A program made the position numbers and the translations under genes. 64,000 bases of DNA from positions 35,498,499 through 35,562,498 of the forward strand of contig NC_054084.1 in the NCBI RefSeq assembly GCF_017562075.2, in the 5' to 3' direction. The notes beneath the pieces are model-generated. The model saw only the letters and a list, made by a program, of their open reading frames with translations, was not told the DNA's origin and ran no database searches. Below, in pieces: positions 44,701 through 56,149 of the stretch; positions within the stretch are counted from its first letter, which is position 1, and each line of letters opens with the position of its first letter. This DNA is from Anopheles merus. Taxonomy: Eukaryota > Arthropoda > Insecta > Diptera > Culicidae.

Positions 44701-47700
44701 ACAATAACGACGCAACATGTTGTACTTGTAATATGTTTAGTTTGTTGTTAAGTTGTTATAGCGGATGTAAATACAAAGAGAGGAACAGAAAACACGCAGA
44801 AAAAAGGAAGAAGTAATGGAAAAAGGGAAAAAGGCAAAATTAAAATAGCCAATACGAAGAAGTAAAACAAAAAGGCAAAAGCAAATATAAATAAACGAAA
44901 GAAAAATGTGGTAAAAAATGTAAGCAGCAAAAAGATATCGGATTCAGTGAATGATGAGGCAAATAAGAGTGAATAAACATAACATTAATGAACTTTTTTG
45001 TCAACTGTTTGAATCCTTTTTTCTCACATTGCATACTTTTCAGTAAAGGGTAAAACAATTCGCGCAAAATGATGTTGATGGTTTTTTTACAACCTCAATG
45101 TAATAAAAAACAATACCTAGAAAGTGATATGAAAAAAGACAACGTTTTTGCCGCGACTCATGTGTGTGTATATATATATATAAACGAGTGTGCAGGACGA
45201 GAGAAGGAAATGAGTTGAACAAACGAGGAAAAGAATACGAGGAGGAAGAAAATCGTGTAATTTAGTAATAACAGAGAACTAACACGTAAGGAGGAAGCGT
45301 TGGTGTTGCTATAGTGATTGCAGTGTATGTAAAAAAGGCACTCGGGATAGGAAAATCGAAACCGTTTAAGCATAAAGCAGGCTGCGTAATTGTGGTGATC
45401 TATTTTTAGCAGAACAAAGTCGTGCGGAAACGGACTTCCGGAACGGATCGAGCGCAGGAAATCGAGCTGAAACGGGAGAGAAAGGATCGAGCGTAATAAG
45501 TATTAAAGGAATTCGTGCTTTTGTAAATAAGGAAAAATGAAGCTGTGCACAACAAAAACTGGAAAAACTGGAAAATCTTAAGGACTGCTGTGACTGTCTG
45601 TGAGATTCAATGGAAGGGAAGTATTGCAACAACCACATTATACAATTGTGTGTGTGTGTGTCGTCTACGCGTTCTTGTGTTCAAAGCTGAAGGCAGGTGT
45701 GTGTGTGTATGAGTGCAAAAGAAAGAACTCTACCAAACGAATGCGAAAGGATATTTAAAAAGGTCGAAGGGTGAAGGTGGAAAGAAATTGCGAGTAATTT
45801 AATTTATTTTACACTATTTTACAATTTTACTTTTCAATTACGAGCTAGGAACAGAAGTGAATAACAATAAATCCGCATAGAAGAGATGGGAAAACTTATG
45901 TGTGTGTGTGCGTAAGAGAGAGACGACACGGGCGTAAATCAGTATTTGGCCGGCTAGAGCAATATTGAGGGACCGTCGAATAATAATAATTATTATTATT
46001 AAATAATAGTGTTCACAGGCATCTTTCAGTTGGGAAAGATGTGAGATACGAAACAACACACACACACGAGAGCGATGGAAAGGAGAAGCGCGAAAAGAAC
46101 ACAAAAGGAACAGACAAAAAACACACACATAAAAATCTTTGCATACAAATCATGTGCAGCATAGCTGCATTTTATACGAATTTTCTATTTAAAAAAAACG
46201 AAAACAATTGGACAGACGCACAAACACACTCCTTTAACACTTGCTTCGGAATGGTGAGCAAGTTTTATTTTTTGAAATCGTACGGGTTCTTCAAGCAAAA
46301 GTGAGGTTCAGACAGAGAGAGAGGGAGAGAGAGTGAACCGGGTGATTTATTGCGATTTTGTACGGAAATTAATCGCTGGAAAACGACCGATAACAATTCG
46401 CTTATATTTAATGTGTGTGTGTGTTTGTATGTGAGTGTATAGACAAGGTGAAAGATGAAGCAGAAAGAAGTGTGATAGGAGCTAAAGATTATTGTATATT
46501 TTTCTATTGTTTTGCTTGATTTTATTGCCTATGCTATTTTGTGAGTTCTAATATCAGAAGAAAATGCTTTGGTTGAAGTTTTCTCTTTGTATGAAAAATT
46601 CTTGTAAAGATAATGTTTTACAATGTATAATTCAATAATGGAGTTGTATCATGATTTCAAGATAGACATCCCTAACATGTTTACAATGTATGGAATTTAC
46701 TTTAAAAGGTAGCTGAAATTAACAAAAAAAAAACGCAGCATAAATATAAAAGCAGGGGAATGATGATAAGACTCAACAGCGCATTGTAAGGAAAGGGAGG
46801 GGGGAAGTAGTAAGGTAAAAAAATGTAGTAACGCAAAATTATTCACCATACACTTTAGCGATATTTCGAGTAAAGAAGAAAACAGAAAACAAGGATTGGA
46901 GTCACAGGGGAGAGCAGAGAAAGGAATGAAGAAAGGAGTTTACATTGGAAATGCAAAACATTTCCTAATTGATTGGCTGCCTCCGCCGCCGCCGAAAGAA
47001 CATGTACACGCGCTATCGTAAATGTGAGTAGAACACAGCAGTAATGATCAAAAAAACGTCGAAAAATGAAACATACAGGATGAGACCAGCAAACACACAT
47101 TTAAACAGACGACAAAGGTTCTGGCTTGGGGAAAGTAAAATGGAACAAAAACAAAATAACCTCGTTTTTTTGTATTTAGTTAGCATAATTATGAGTTTTA
47201 CTTTCTTTCCGGCAACACTTGATTTTTTATTTATTGATTATTATTTATTATTATTGATTATTTTGGAAAACAAAAAAAAAACACCGTTGCTTGTAACAAA
47301 CACAGAACAAAGCAACCCAATTCCGCTGTAATGTGAAAGTAAAAAGCTTCCCCCTTGAACAAAAGTGCATAAATTAGTAAACAATACAACCGGTGCAAAC
47401 AGTGAATGGAACAAAGGAAACAGATAAGAAAGATATTTGCAACACCAACACTAAACAATAGGATACTATAAACCGAACCGTGAATCTGGATTGTGGTGAC
47501 GAAGTAATTACCTGGCTACACACAATAAAACTAACGAAGCGCTAAAGCAACAATAATGACACACTCTCGTACTCGTACTTCTTCCTACCATGTAAACAGA
47601 ACACAGTGTTTGTACATCCTGTACAAACACAGCAAACAAAAACGTTTACACCAGCTTCATTCAATGCAAAGGGACAGGTTAAGATGTGTACAATATAGAA

Positions 47701-49055
47701 AACAAATAACTAAACACAAAAGAACAGTAAATACTGATCAGAGTAAGTGGTTGTAGCAGCAGTGTAAAACTCAACAGTCACCCATTAAAGAACGAAAAAG
47801 CAAGCAACAAAACCCCAACATTGTGAATGATAACATAGAAACCTACCAACTAAACAGCAAACCAAACACAATAATAGTAATACATATACATAGCAAGCAG
47901 CAGTAGAAAACGCAAAGAGGTTTACATGCAATACACAAAATGTGAGACATAAAACAAAGGAAAAGAAAAAAAAAAGATAAAGAAATGGCGCTGAATTTAC
48001 TTGTAAGCCAAATTCCGCATACACCTAAAGAAGGGGGAAAAATAGCGCTCTGTGCGTGGCAAGTATGAAATAAGTGCAGAAGATATATATTTTTATTTCT
48101 TTTTTATACGAGCATAACTAGAGGAAGAGGTGAGTGGTAAGGAATAAATGGAAGAAGAAAACCAGATAATAACAATAAAATAACGACAAAGAGAAATCGC
48201 AATAACAGGATAAAACAAAACTTACGCTGATCCGTGTTACAGCTGGATAAAAAAGGTGGAAAAACGTTGCAAAGGAGGGAATTTTTAATTTAAGTGTTGT
48301 CTTTGTTTTGTCTTTGTACCGTAACAAGCAAGCAAAAACTAATAGTGTAAAACAAAAGTGGTACAAAGTAAACCCAAAAGATGCAACAAACTGCACTCTC
48401 AGACATATGTAAATGATGGGACAGAAAAGGATAAGTTTAACAGAACACAACACGAGAGCTAGTTTGTTTTATTTAAATATGTTTCAGTTGACTGTCTCTT
48501 GCTATAAACCTGCTCTAGATTACTGAACTAAAGCTAGGCACTACGCATCAAACTTCACTTACTCAACAAACTCCCACAAAATATATATACATACGAACAG
48601 CTAGAGAAGATAGAGAGAAAAGAAAACACATGAGAAATGATGGAAGCAAATCGAGGCAAGAAAAAAGTGACTACATTTAAAAAAAAACTCGTACAAATAT
48701 TAACTGTACACACAAACATGTCTAGTGGTAGAAACAAAACAAAAGTAAAGTATAAAAAATAAATACGCAAAACAAAACAGAACAAAAAAAAACACGGTTA
48801 GATGCCAAATGTGGCAAATTGTAAGTAGCAAAAGATTTATTGTGTGTGCCATCACCAGCGGGAGGACATTGCGTGCGCGTGTACCACCGGGTCGGTGTGA
48901 GACTAAAAAAAAGGAAAAAAAAAACAACAAAACAAAATCGTTCAAAAAACAATCAAATCGAATGTGAATGACAAAGAAAACAAAAAACACGATTGGAGAG
49001 GGGATTCATTCAGTTTTGTGTTTGAGTCCTTTGCTCCTCCTCCGTTGCTAGAACG

Positions 49056-49087
<32 letters not shown>
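49056..49087. repeat. (ATA/AAT)n microsatellite
   Basis: A perfect AAT run of about ten units lying roughly 120 bp before the distal poly(A) signals. Confidence 0.95.
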
Positions 49088-49088
<1 letters not shown>

Positions 49089-49208
49089 TGTCCCGTGTTT
49101 TAGACGATGGCGAAAAGATAAGATGTGCTGTGTTTTTAATCTTTTGGTTTTGTGCAGTTTGGTTTTACACGATCTTTTTTAGGTTTGTAAAACAGAATAG
49201 TAACGAGA

Positions 49209-49218
49209 AATAAATAAA
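49209..49218 (+). promoter_or_regulatory. crol: Tandem poly(A) signals, probable distal end of crol
   Basis: Two overlapping AATAAA hexamers (AATAAATAAA) are followed by CTGTAAC and a pyrimidine/GT-containing stretch. They lie where the A-rich composition ends. Confidence 0.55.
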
Positions 49219-49240
49219 ACCCTGTAACTGCAGCCAGAAT

Positions 49241-50080
49241 AACACAACCTGTATCCTGTCTCTCTACCCCCTTAATGTTTCAAACTATAAATTATATGAT
49301 CAAAATTAATAAATGTTTTGAATACAAGGCGTTTTATGTTATTCTGCCGCTGTTGCCATTTTTACTGTGGCAGTTTTTTTTTGTGATAGAAAAGGTGCAA
49401 AAAGTATTGAGAAATTGTTATTTTTACCATCATATTCCGTATGCCCGTTTTGAAAGTCACGTGGTTAATGGAGGCGCCTTGTACGTTACGTTACTGCAGT
49501 TTTATTGCAGTTTGAACTGGTTGCAGTTTGTGTCATGAAATTTTGCAATCTTATTTTTAATCAATTATAATGTTACATTATTTACCTTTACCTACCTACT
49601 TCCAAACTTGTGTTAATTTGAAGTGAAATAATATTTTTCCCAAATCCACGAATTTCATTGAAATAAATGCAGCACAGACAAATGATTCCGAGAGCGAGTC
49701 TTTCAACCCTGCCACGTAAACTGAGCGATTTTTTGCACAACATGAAATGTCAGTGGAACCGTAAATCAATAAAAAAATAAACAAGCAATAACAGTACAAA
49801 TAGGTGAAAAGTTTAATGGAAAACGCTAGTTAAATGAAGCAAAAACAGTACAAATGACTGCAGTGATACAGTGTTCAGTAAGATAACGGCACTGCTAAAC
49901 CTTTCCGACAAAACTTCAGAGGGCATTTGCTCCTTGTTTTCCATTGTGCAAGAGTCGCATAGGAGGTTACCGGCGATTGGATTACATCAGCTGGTGGATC
50001 AACGTGCTTTTCTGAAACCTCCTCACCCGCGAACGGAACGGTGTAACTGTTTCCACTTGCAGCAGCCCAGCTCAAGCTAG
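49241..50080. other. Spacer between crol and Atp23
   Basis: AT-rich to about 49.9 kb. A + frame at 49871-50080 is open in the Atp23 frame and its TAG directly abuts the Atp23 ATG; a possible acceptor (tttccacttgcag, ending at 50061) lies inside it, so it may be removed as a 5' UTR intron. No core promoter motif could be fixed. Confidence 0.5.
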
Positions 50081-51057
50081 ATGACTTCCAAAGCAGCCGA
50101 AACAGCGGACGGTAAAACGCCCCACTCACCGCCAATTCCCAACGCTGTGATCGATCGGAGCGATCGGGAAGGGGATGAGAAGCAGTGGGGCTACGATCTG
50201 TACCCGGAGCGGCGGGGCGAGAAGTACAAGCCGAGCTGGGGCCGGGTACTGCTCGGCATGGAGGGTACGGAGAGCCTGGACAAGATAAAGTGCGAACGCA
50301 ACGTGTACGCTTGCGTGAAGAAAAGCCCCATGGTAAAGCTGATGATGGCTGCGCTGAAATCTTCCGGTTGGTAAGTTCGGCTGCAATGATTGCACCAAAT
50401 GCGAAACACGTTTTAACGTCTAATTGCATCTTCCCCATCACTCTTTGCTTTTCCAGTGAGATTGATATTCGACGGCACATTGCGTGCGAGGTGTGCGACA
50501 CATCGGTCAGCGGTGGGTACGATCCGGTACTGAACCAGGTCGTCGTCTGCCAGAACATTGCCCGCAACGAGGGCATCGTGCAGGGCGTGCTGACGCACGA
50601 GATGATCCACATGTTCGACTACTGCAACAACAATCTGGACTTTAAAAACATCGACCACCTGGCGTGCACGGAGATCCGGGCGGCCAACCTAACGCACTGC
50701 TCGTTCCTGAGTGCGTGTACGCAGGGCGATGCGTCCCCGTTTAAAATCAAGCAAGCACATCAGGTACGGTAGCAGCGGTTGCCCTTGCGGGGAGGGGGGG
50801 GGGGGTTGTAATGTAATCATTTTAATTACATTTTATTCTATATTTGCGTGTGGTAGGACTGTGTTAAAACGAAAGCCCTCAACTCGGTGCTGGCCGTGCG
50901 TAAGGTAACGCCGGAGGAGGCGATCGCTGCGGTCGAGCGCGTGTTTCCCAAGTGCTACAACGATCTGGAACCGATCGGACGCCGGATACGAAGGAACTCC
51001 AAGGACATGTACAAAGCGTACATGGAGGGTCCAATGTATGGGTACGATGTGGACTAG
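50081..51057 (+). CDS. Atp23: Mitochondrial inner-membrane metalloprotease ATP23
   Basis: Three exons: 50081-50370, 50457-50763 and 50857-51057, with phases 2 and 0 agreeing, giving 265 residues, close to the family size. ATP23 is a zinc protease of the mitochondrial intermembrane space; in yeast it matures Atp6 and assists assembly of the ATP synthase Fo part. The zinc motif HEMIH is at residues 144-148 and is followed by MFDYC. Other family marks are ACEVC, the GGYDP...VVVCQN segment, HLACTEIRAANL, SACTQGDASPF, and a C-terminal KCYNDLEPIGRRIRRNSKDM. An AATAAA at 51133 follows. The human counterpart is ATP23 (KUB3). Confidence 0.93.
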
Positions 51058-51132
51058 CCTCGTTGCGCTTGTTCCCGTTGACGTGGTTGTTCGATTGTTT
51101 TAGCATTTTTTTATTGGAGGTTTGTAAAAGGC

Positions 51133-51138
51133 AATAAA
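51133..51138 (+). promoter_or_regulatory. Atp23: Poly(A) signal of Atp23
   Basis: AATAAA lies 75 bp after the Atp23 stop codon. Confidence 0.75.
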
Positions 51139-51282
51139 GTTTTTAGTGGCATAGAAGTAGTGCACAACACAGTTGTAGTACATCCACCATACTTTCGCGA
51201 TTTTAGCCAAAAACCATACTGATTTTATTAAACAAACTACATTTCCTTCGAAGGGATAGTAACGGTATGTCTAAGCTAATGT

Positions 51283-51722
51283 TCATAAATTGTTCGACGT
51301 TATAGTGGTGGTAGTTGGATTGTCATCGTAGTTGTAATACTCCTCATCGATTGGATCCGTATCTGAAACATGTAAAGAGCACGGATTAGAAACAAAAAAA
51401 AACGTTAACAAATTCTTTCCTCTCTCTTCTCACTCCCGAATATAACGGCCGCTATCATTTCACACAAGGCTGGTAGATATTCACACATCGTGTCGGTCGG
51501 GTCTGGGGATTGTAGTGGGTCCTTTTTATAAAAGCGTGTTCCAAATTTGAAATATATCACTTGCGTTGTTTCCCTTGTGAAAGAATAAAACGGAATGATC
51601 GGATAAATTGCATGTACTATTTAAACCTTTGCCCAATTCGGCCACCGTGATTGCTGCCCCTGCCAAATGAGTGCTCAACCAAGCGAAACAAATCGCGGTG
51701 CGTCTGTCCTCCACCGAGGCCG
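51283..51722 (-). CDS. 3' exons of an unidentified minus-strand gene
   Basis: The last exon is 51362 down to 51283: after tttcag it reads TDPIDEEYYNYDDNPTTTT... and TGA. It joins in phase 1 to an exon ending at 51434 (donor GTGAGA) whose frame reads YFKFGTRFYKKDP, SPDPTDTMCEYLPALCEMIA and AVIFG. Upstream, 51722-51624 reads EDRRTAICFAWLSTHLAGAA and ITVAELGK, membrane-segment-like, in another frame. An intron of about 68 bp (donor at the GT after GGCAAAG, acceptor GCAAG) would reconcile the frames. The 5' part is not resolved; a frame at 51976-51791 may belong. I do not recognise the family. Confidence 0.4.
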
Positions 51723-52933
51723 GAAATAGTAATAATCGTTCTTATCTAAATTATGAAATCAGTAATTAATTTCGACGGTTCTTTTTTATCTCACATTTCT
51801 CTATCACTGTGCGTATAAGAACGATACGTGTTGTTTTCTCTGTCTACAAAAAGTTCAAGAGCGTGACCCCGAAAAAAGCAACTCAACACGTGCAAAATGC
51901 TCCACAAACTTCTTGATGATGCTACCTGTTTGATATTTATATTGAAAAAGAAATTGGAGTCAACTCCTGTCAGCATTTATCATTTGACCTCCTGACCGAT
52001 AGGCACCTATGTTCTACCTGTTGCTATTTATAATGAATAATCAAACCCACCAAACCGTTACCAGCGGTACTTCCGGTTAGTGGCACGTGCTCCGGTCAGC
52101 TGTACCGTGCGTGGGTTCTCAGCAACAGGTTGTGCGAAGCACGTGGAGTTCGTAACATAGCTTTACATGCCTAGCAACGCAATCGGGCGTTTAGCTACCT
52201 TGGTTACCAAATATTTATCGAAATCGATCGGTTTAGTCGCTCATCGAGCAAAATCCTAGTAAACTGGGTAGTTTAGTCGAACGCTAACTGTCATCGTGTC
52301 CGGACGCTTTCCGGAAGTGTGCCGTTGGTGAGAGGTGTTTTATCTTGTAAAAGAAATTGTGTTTTTGATATTTTTAAGGTGTTTTTTTTTAATGAGTTTT
52401 TAGTTATTCGTGTCCGTTTTGCATGGTGAAATAAGGTAAGATGATAGTACATTAAGTATTTTTGCTTTTACAGTTCTGGAAAAGAATGATAGGTAATCGA
52501 AGATTAATTCATTTTTTTAATTTTTTCGAACTCTTTTTCGAACTTCTGCATGATTTTAACTTTTGAAATTGCAATATAGAATACACAAGAGGTTTTGAGG
52601 CATTTTTCTCGTTTTAAAAATGGTTTTAGTCCAATTCTTCTTTGACTGGTGGAAAATTTTTCACCAACGCCCAGTGCCTGTTATTTTCCACAAACCATAG
52701 CAACCTGTTTACCATCAAGCTCTGGGGGTAGCAGCGTAATCCGTTGCCAACAATTCCTTGACATTGATATTTGGAGCAGTGGTATTGCCGGAATTGCCGG
52801 AAACCAACAGCTGTTCTCTCAGTATACATCCCCACTGGGGTCGTTGTACCCCATTTCTCGGAATCGATTTATTTGCCGCATCAAACACATAAGCTACCGC
52901 TTCCTCCTTTTTTTTTTGCTTTCCAGCACGCCA
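51723..52933. other. Spacer before the dynein gene
   Basis: Holds unresolved 5' sequence of the minus-strand gene, GC-richer DNA at 52050-52330 with X-box-like motifs, and AT-rich DNA to 52.9 kb. A strong acceptor (poly-T, gctttccag, ending at 52926) just before the dynein ATG implies an upstream non-coding exon in this stretch. Confidence 0.5.
52057..52208. promoter_or_regulatory. Cluster of X-box (RFX)-like motifs
   Basis: At 52194-52207 gctacc-tt-ggttac fits RYYNYY-N2-RRNRAC at 11 of 12 fixed positions. At 52115-52126 gttctc-agcaac has both half sites but no spacer. At 52057-52070 gttacc-ag-cggtac has one good half. RFX factors drive axonemal genes in insects, so this agrees with the dynein gene downstream, but motifs this degenerate can occur by chance. 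Confidence 0.3.
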
Positions 52934-55900
52934 ATGAAACCCAGCACGGACCGCAGGGCGTCGGCCCCGGTTCGCAAGCGCACGCAAGATGGCACAATGG
53001 CTGCACGTACTGCCGGCGGCAGTTCGGAAGCAGCCGGACCCTCGGGTTTGCTGCGGATCAATCGCCGTGCCCATCCGGAGCACAACACGAAGCAGATCTG
53101 GCGCGAATTGAACATGCCGACGGATTGCGATTTTCTTGGCCCGAACGTGTTCAGCCTGCCGGAGAAGCTGTTGCGCCACAGTACGAAGATGCGGCCGTCC
53201 CCGTTGGCACGGCCCAAACCGGACCGGAATGCGGATAAAAAGAGTAGGAACACTTATCAGACAAAGATTTGGTTATAAATTCATTAACTGTTTCTGTTTT
53301 ATTTACTCAAAGAGATTCGCTCCTACACCGCACTGCGCAAAGATCGTGAAGACTTCCGCCGACGGCTGGTACGGCTGATCGTGCGCAAGGAACATGAACG
53401 GGACGATCCGGAAAACACGTTCCCGAACGTGGAGGAGCGGGAAATGCTGCGGTACTATCACTACATCCGGCATGGCATTGATACGGTGCATGTGTCACCG
53501 ATCGATAAGCGTGTGCTGCAGCGCATCCTGCGCCTCATACCGAAGAATTTGACCCGCTGGAAGCAGCCGCTGCGCGATATTATCGGTGAGATTAAGGAAG
53601 ACTACTCGTTTGCCGTGCGCAAGGCGGTGGTAGACTTTGTGCTGGGCGACGCAATGACCAAGTACGCACGGAAGGAAGAGATCACGCCGGGCCGGTTGGA
53701 AATTAAGGAGCTGCGATTGAAGTGGAAACATCGGTACGATGAAAATCAGGCCAAGATTAAGCGGAATCTGTTCTCGATCAACGCGTGCTCGGAGCAGATC
53801 CTCGAGCTTTGGGATACGACCTTCAAGAAGATGCTGCTGGTAAACGTGCAGGAACTGGTGGCGAAAGGGGAAGCGTACGATTTGACCGAGTTTACGGTGA
53901 GTAAGCAATCGGGATTTTGGAGTCCTTTTTTGGGGCCACGTACATCTAACAATGTGATATCTATGCACCTTTTTTATTGCTTTTAGTCCACGGTGAACCA
54001 ACAAATTGAAGAAACGAGACTAACTCTATCGGAAAAATGGTACGGTGCGATCAAGACGATCTTTCAGAAAGGCATCAAGAAGAAGCTCATCCCGGATGAT
54101 TCGAAGCCGAAGATGTTGAAGAAGTTCTTCAACTCTTTAGCGACGCTGATGACGAGACAGCTGCAAAACCTGTGCATTAGCAGCATTGAATCGTACACTC
54201 ACTACATCTGTGATGTTGGGGTAATACATCTGCTTTGTCTAACGATTTTGATATGTCCATATGTGAGATTACCATGTCCAATTCTTGGTTGTTTTTTTTT
54301 TTGCAGCGCTCAAACCAAGGATTTCGGCTGACAATTCTGTTGGAAAATCAAGATACACTCTCCTTCATACCGAGCTTTCCAAGGTTTCAGATTGAGATAT
54401 TGAAGATTATCGATAACATTGTAAAATCCGTCAAAAGTTTCCAGCGGATCGAACGGCAAATCTATCCCGATCTACCTTGTCCGCATGAAACGCTGAGGGT
54501 TCGTCGCTATTACATACGCCTCGGTTTAGTTTTAGCTCAAATGCATTCCTCTTTTCCTCTCAAAATAGCCTGAAATTCCGCCGGAAGTGATTAACATTTG
54601 CAAGGAGAAAATCCACGATGTGCTCGAGGAGCAACGCATTGGACCGGAGCTGCGCATGCAGGACTTTGACAACTACATGACGCTGATGAACGGGTCGGAC
54701 ATCGACGACATCGAGCGGTTCATGGCGAAGCGGCCCAGCTTCGAGGAGTACTGCACGTACATACAGCGCTACAAAAAGATGGAAAATGAGGTGGCGCGCG
54801 AAATCTACGGCGTGGTGTCGATGGGTTTCTACGAGTTTCATCGCGAGGGGCTGATCGATACGCTCGAGGGTTCGGCGAAGTACATGCAGGACGCACTGAT
54901 AGAGCAAATGACGAAAGATCAGCAGAACGGGGCGCAGCAGCTGGCGGTCGAGTATGAGGCGATCTCGACGAAGGTCATCACTATCCCGAAGGATACGGTG
55001 GAGCTGATGACGCTGAAGGCGTACGCGATACGGATGGAGGAGACGACGATACCGGAGATGGAGGAGCGGCTCAAGAAGAATCTGCACCATCTGCTGTACC
55101 TGACGGACTATACGATCTTTACGCCGCTGCAGATCAAGCAGAACAACAACACGTTCCAGTGGTACATGAAGATGCCGACCATCTTCCAGGACCACAAGAA
55201 CATCATCGCGGAGAAGGTGATTGAGTATCAGGACGCGCTGAAGCGACGCATTGAGAGCTTCCGGCGCGACCTGGAGCTGTTCTGGCAGCAGGTGAAGGAG
55301 TACGACTCGTGGGGTGACATTAAGAATCTGCAGAAGTACAAGAAGAAGGCGACGGCACTGGATAATAAGTTGGTGGCGGCGATGGAAAAGATTGACCACA
55401 TCAATGAGGAGGAGACGGCGTACGGGTGGGAGCTGTCCCAGTACCCGATCCGCAAGCAGTGCCACGATAAGCTGGCCCCGTACAAGCAGCTGTACGATGC
55501 GGGGCAGGAGTTTATGGACAAGCACGATCTGTGGATGCACTCGCAGGTGGGAATGCACGATCCGGAGCAGATCGACGATACGGTCGGGTTGCTCTACCGG
55601 ACGGTGTACAAGCTGGAGAAGCACTTTTCCGATTCGTATCAAACGCAACGCTTGGCGCATGATGTGAGTGTGCGGGGTCTTTTGTTCGTCTTTGAGGTGC
55701 TGCTTTGGTCACGATTTACCTTTTATTCAATTTCAGATCAAGACACGTATCGATCAGTTCAAGACACACTTGCCGATTGTGCAGACGTTGGGAAACCCTG
55801 GTATGAAGGAACGGCACTGGGAACAGGTGTCGGAAATCATTGGATTCCCTATACGCATTTCGGCCGAGCTGACGCTGGAGCGTGTGATCGATTATGGGCT

Positions 55901-56149
55901 GGATGACTACATCCAGCGATTTGAAACCATTTCGGAGAGTGCAACGAAGGAGAACAACCTGGAAAAGGCAATGATCAAGATGGTGAACGAGTGGAGCGAT
56001 ATGTCGTTCGTGGTGCTGCCGTACCGAGACACAGGCACGTACATCCTAGCGGCGATCGATGACATCCAGGTGCTGCTGGACGATCACATCATCAAGACGC
56101 AGACGATGAAGAGTTCGCTGTACATTAAGCCGTTCGAAAAAGATATCAT
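52934..56149 (+). CDS. Dynein heavy chain exons 1-6: tail and start of linker
   Basis: About 942 codons. The start is basic and low in complexity (MKPSTDRRASAPVRKR); conserved tail sequence begins with RSYTALRKDREDFRRRLVRL. Exons 4 and 5 are joined through a weak donor (AGG|GTTCGT), the least certain junction of the gene. The linker region has the conserved GNPGMKERHW and GFPIRISAELTLERVIDYGL. Confidence 0.88.

Larger units (their letters stand above)
38530..49240 (+). other. crol: Presumed crol 3' UTR, about 10.7 kb, A-rich
   Basis: The + strand becomes A-rich with many short A runs and CA repeats, in contrast to the T-rich introns upstream. No coding frame with normal composition and no splice-linked exon is seen. 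Several internal AATAAA motifs occur (for example near 39208, 40797 and 44972), which could give shorter 3' ends. Composition changes back to T-rich just after the tandem signals near 49210. Minus-strand frames here are hydrophobic artefacts of the A-rich + strand. Confidence 0.6.

Noticed and set aside
39152..48990. Many hydrophobic minus-strand frames
   Set aside because: They arise because the + strand is A-rich; they encode Phe/Leu-rich low-complexity peptides with no family.
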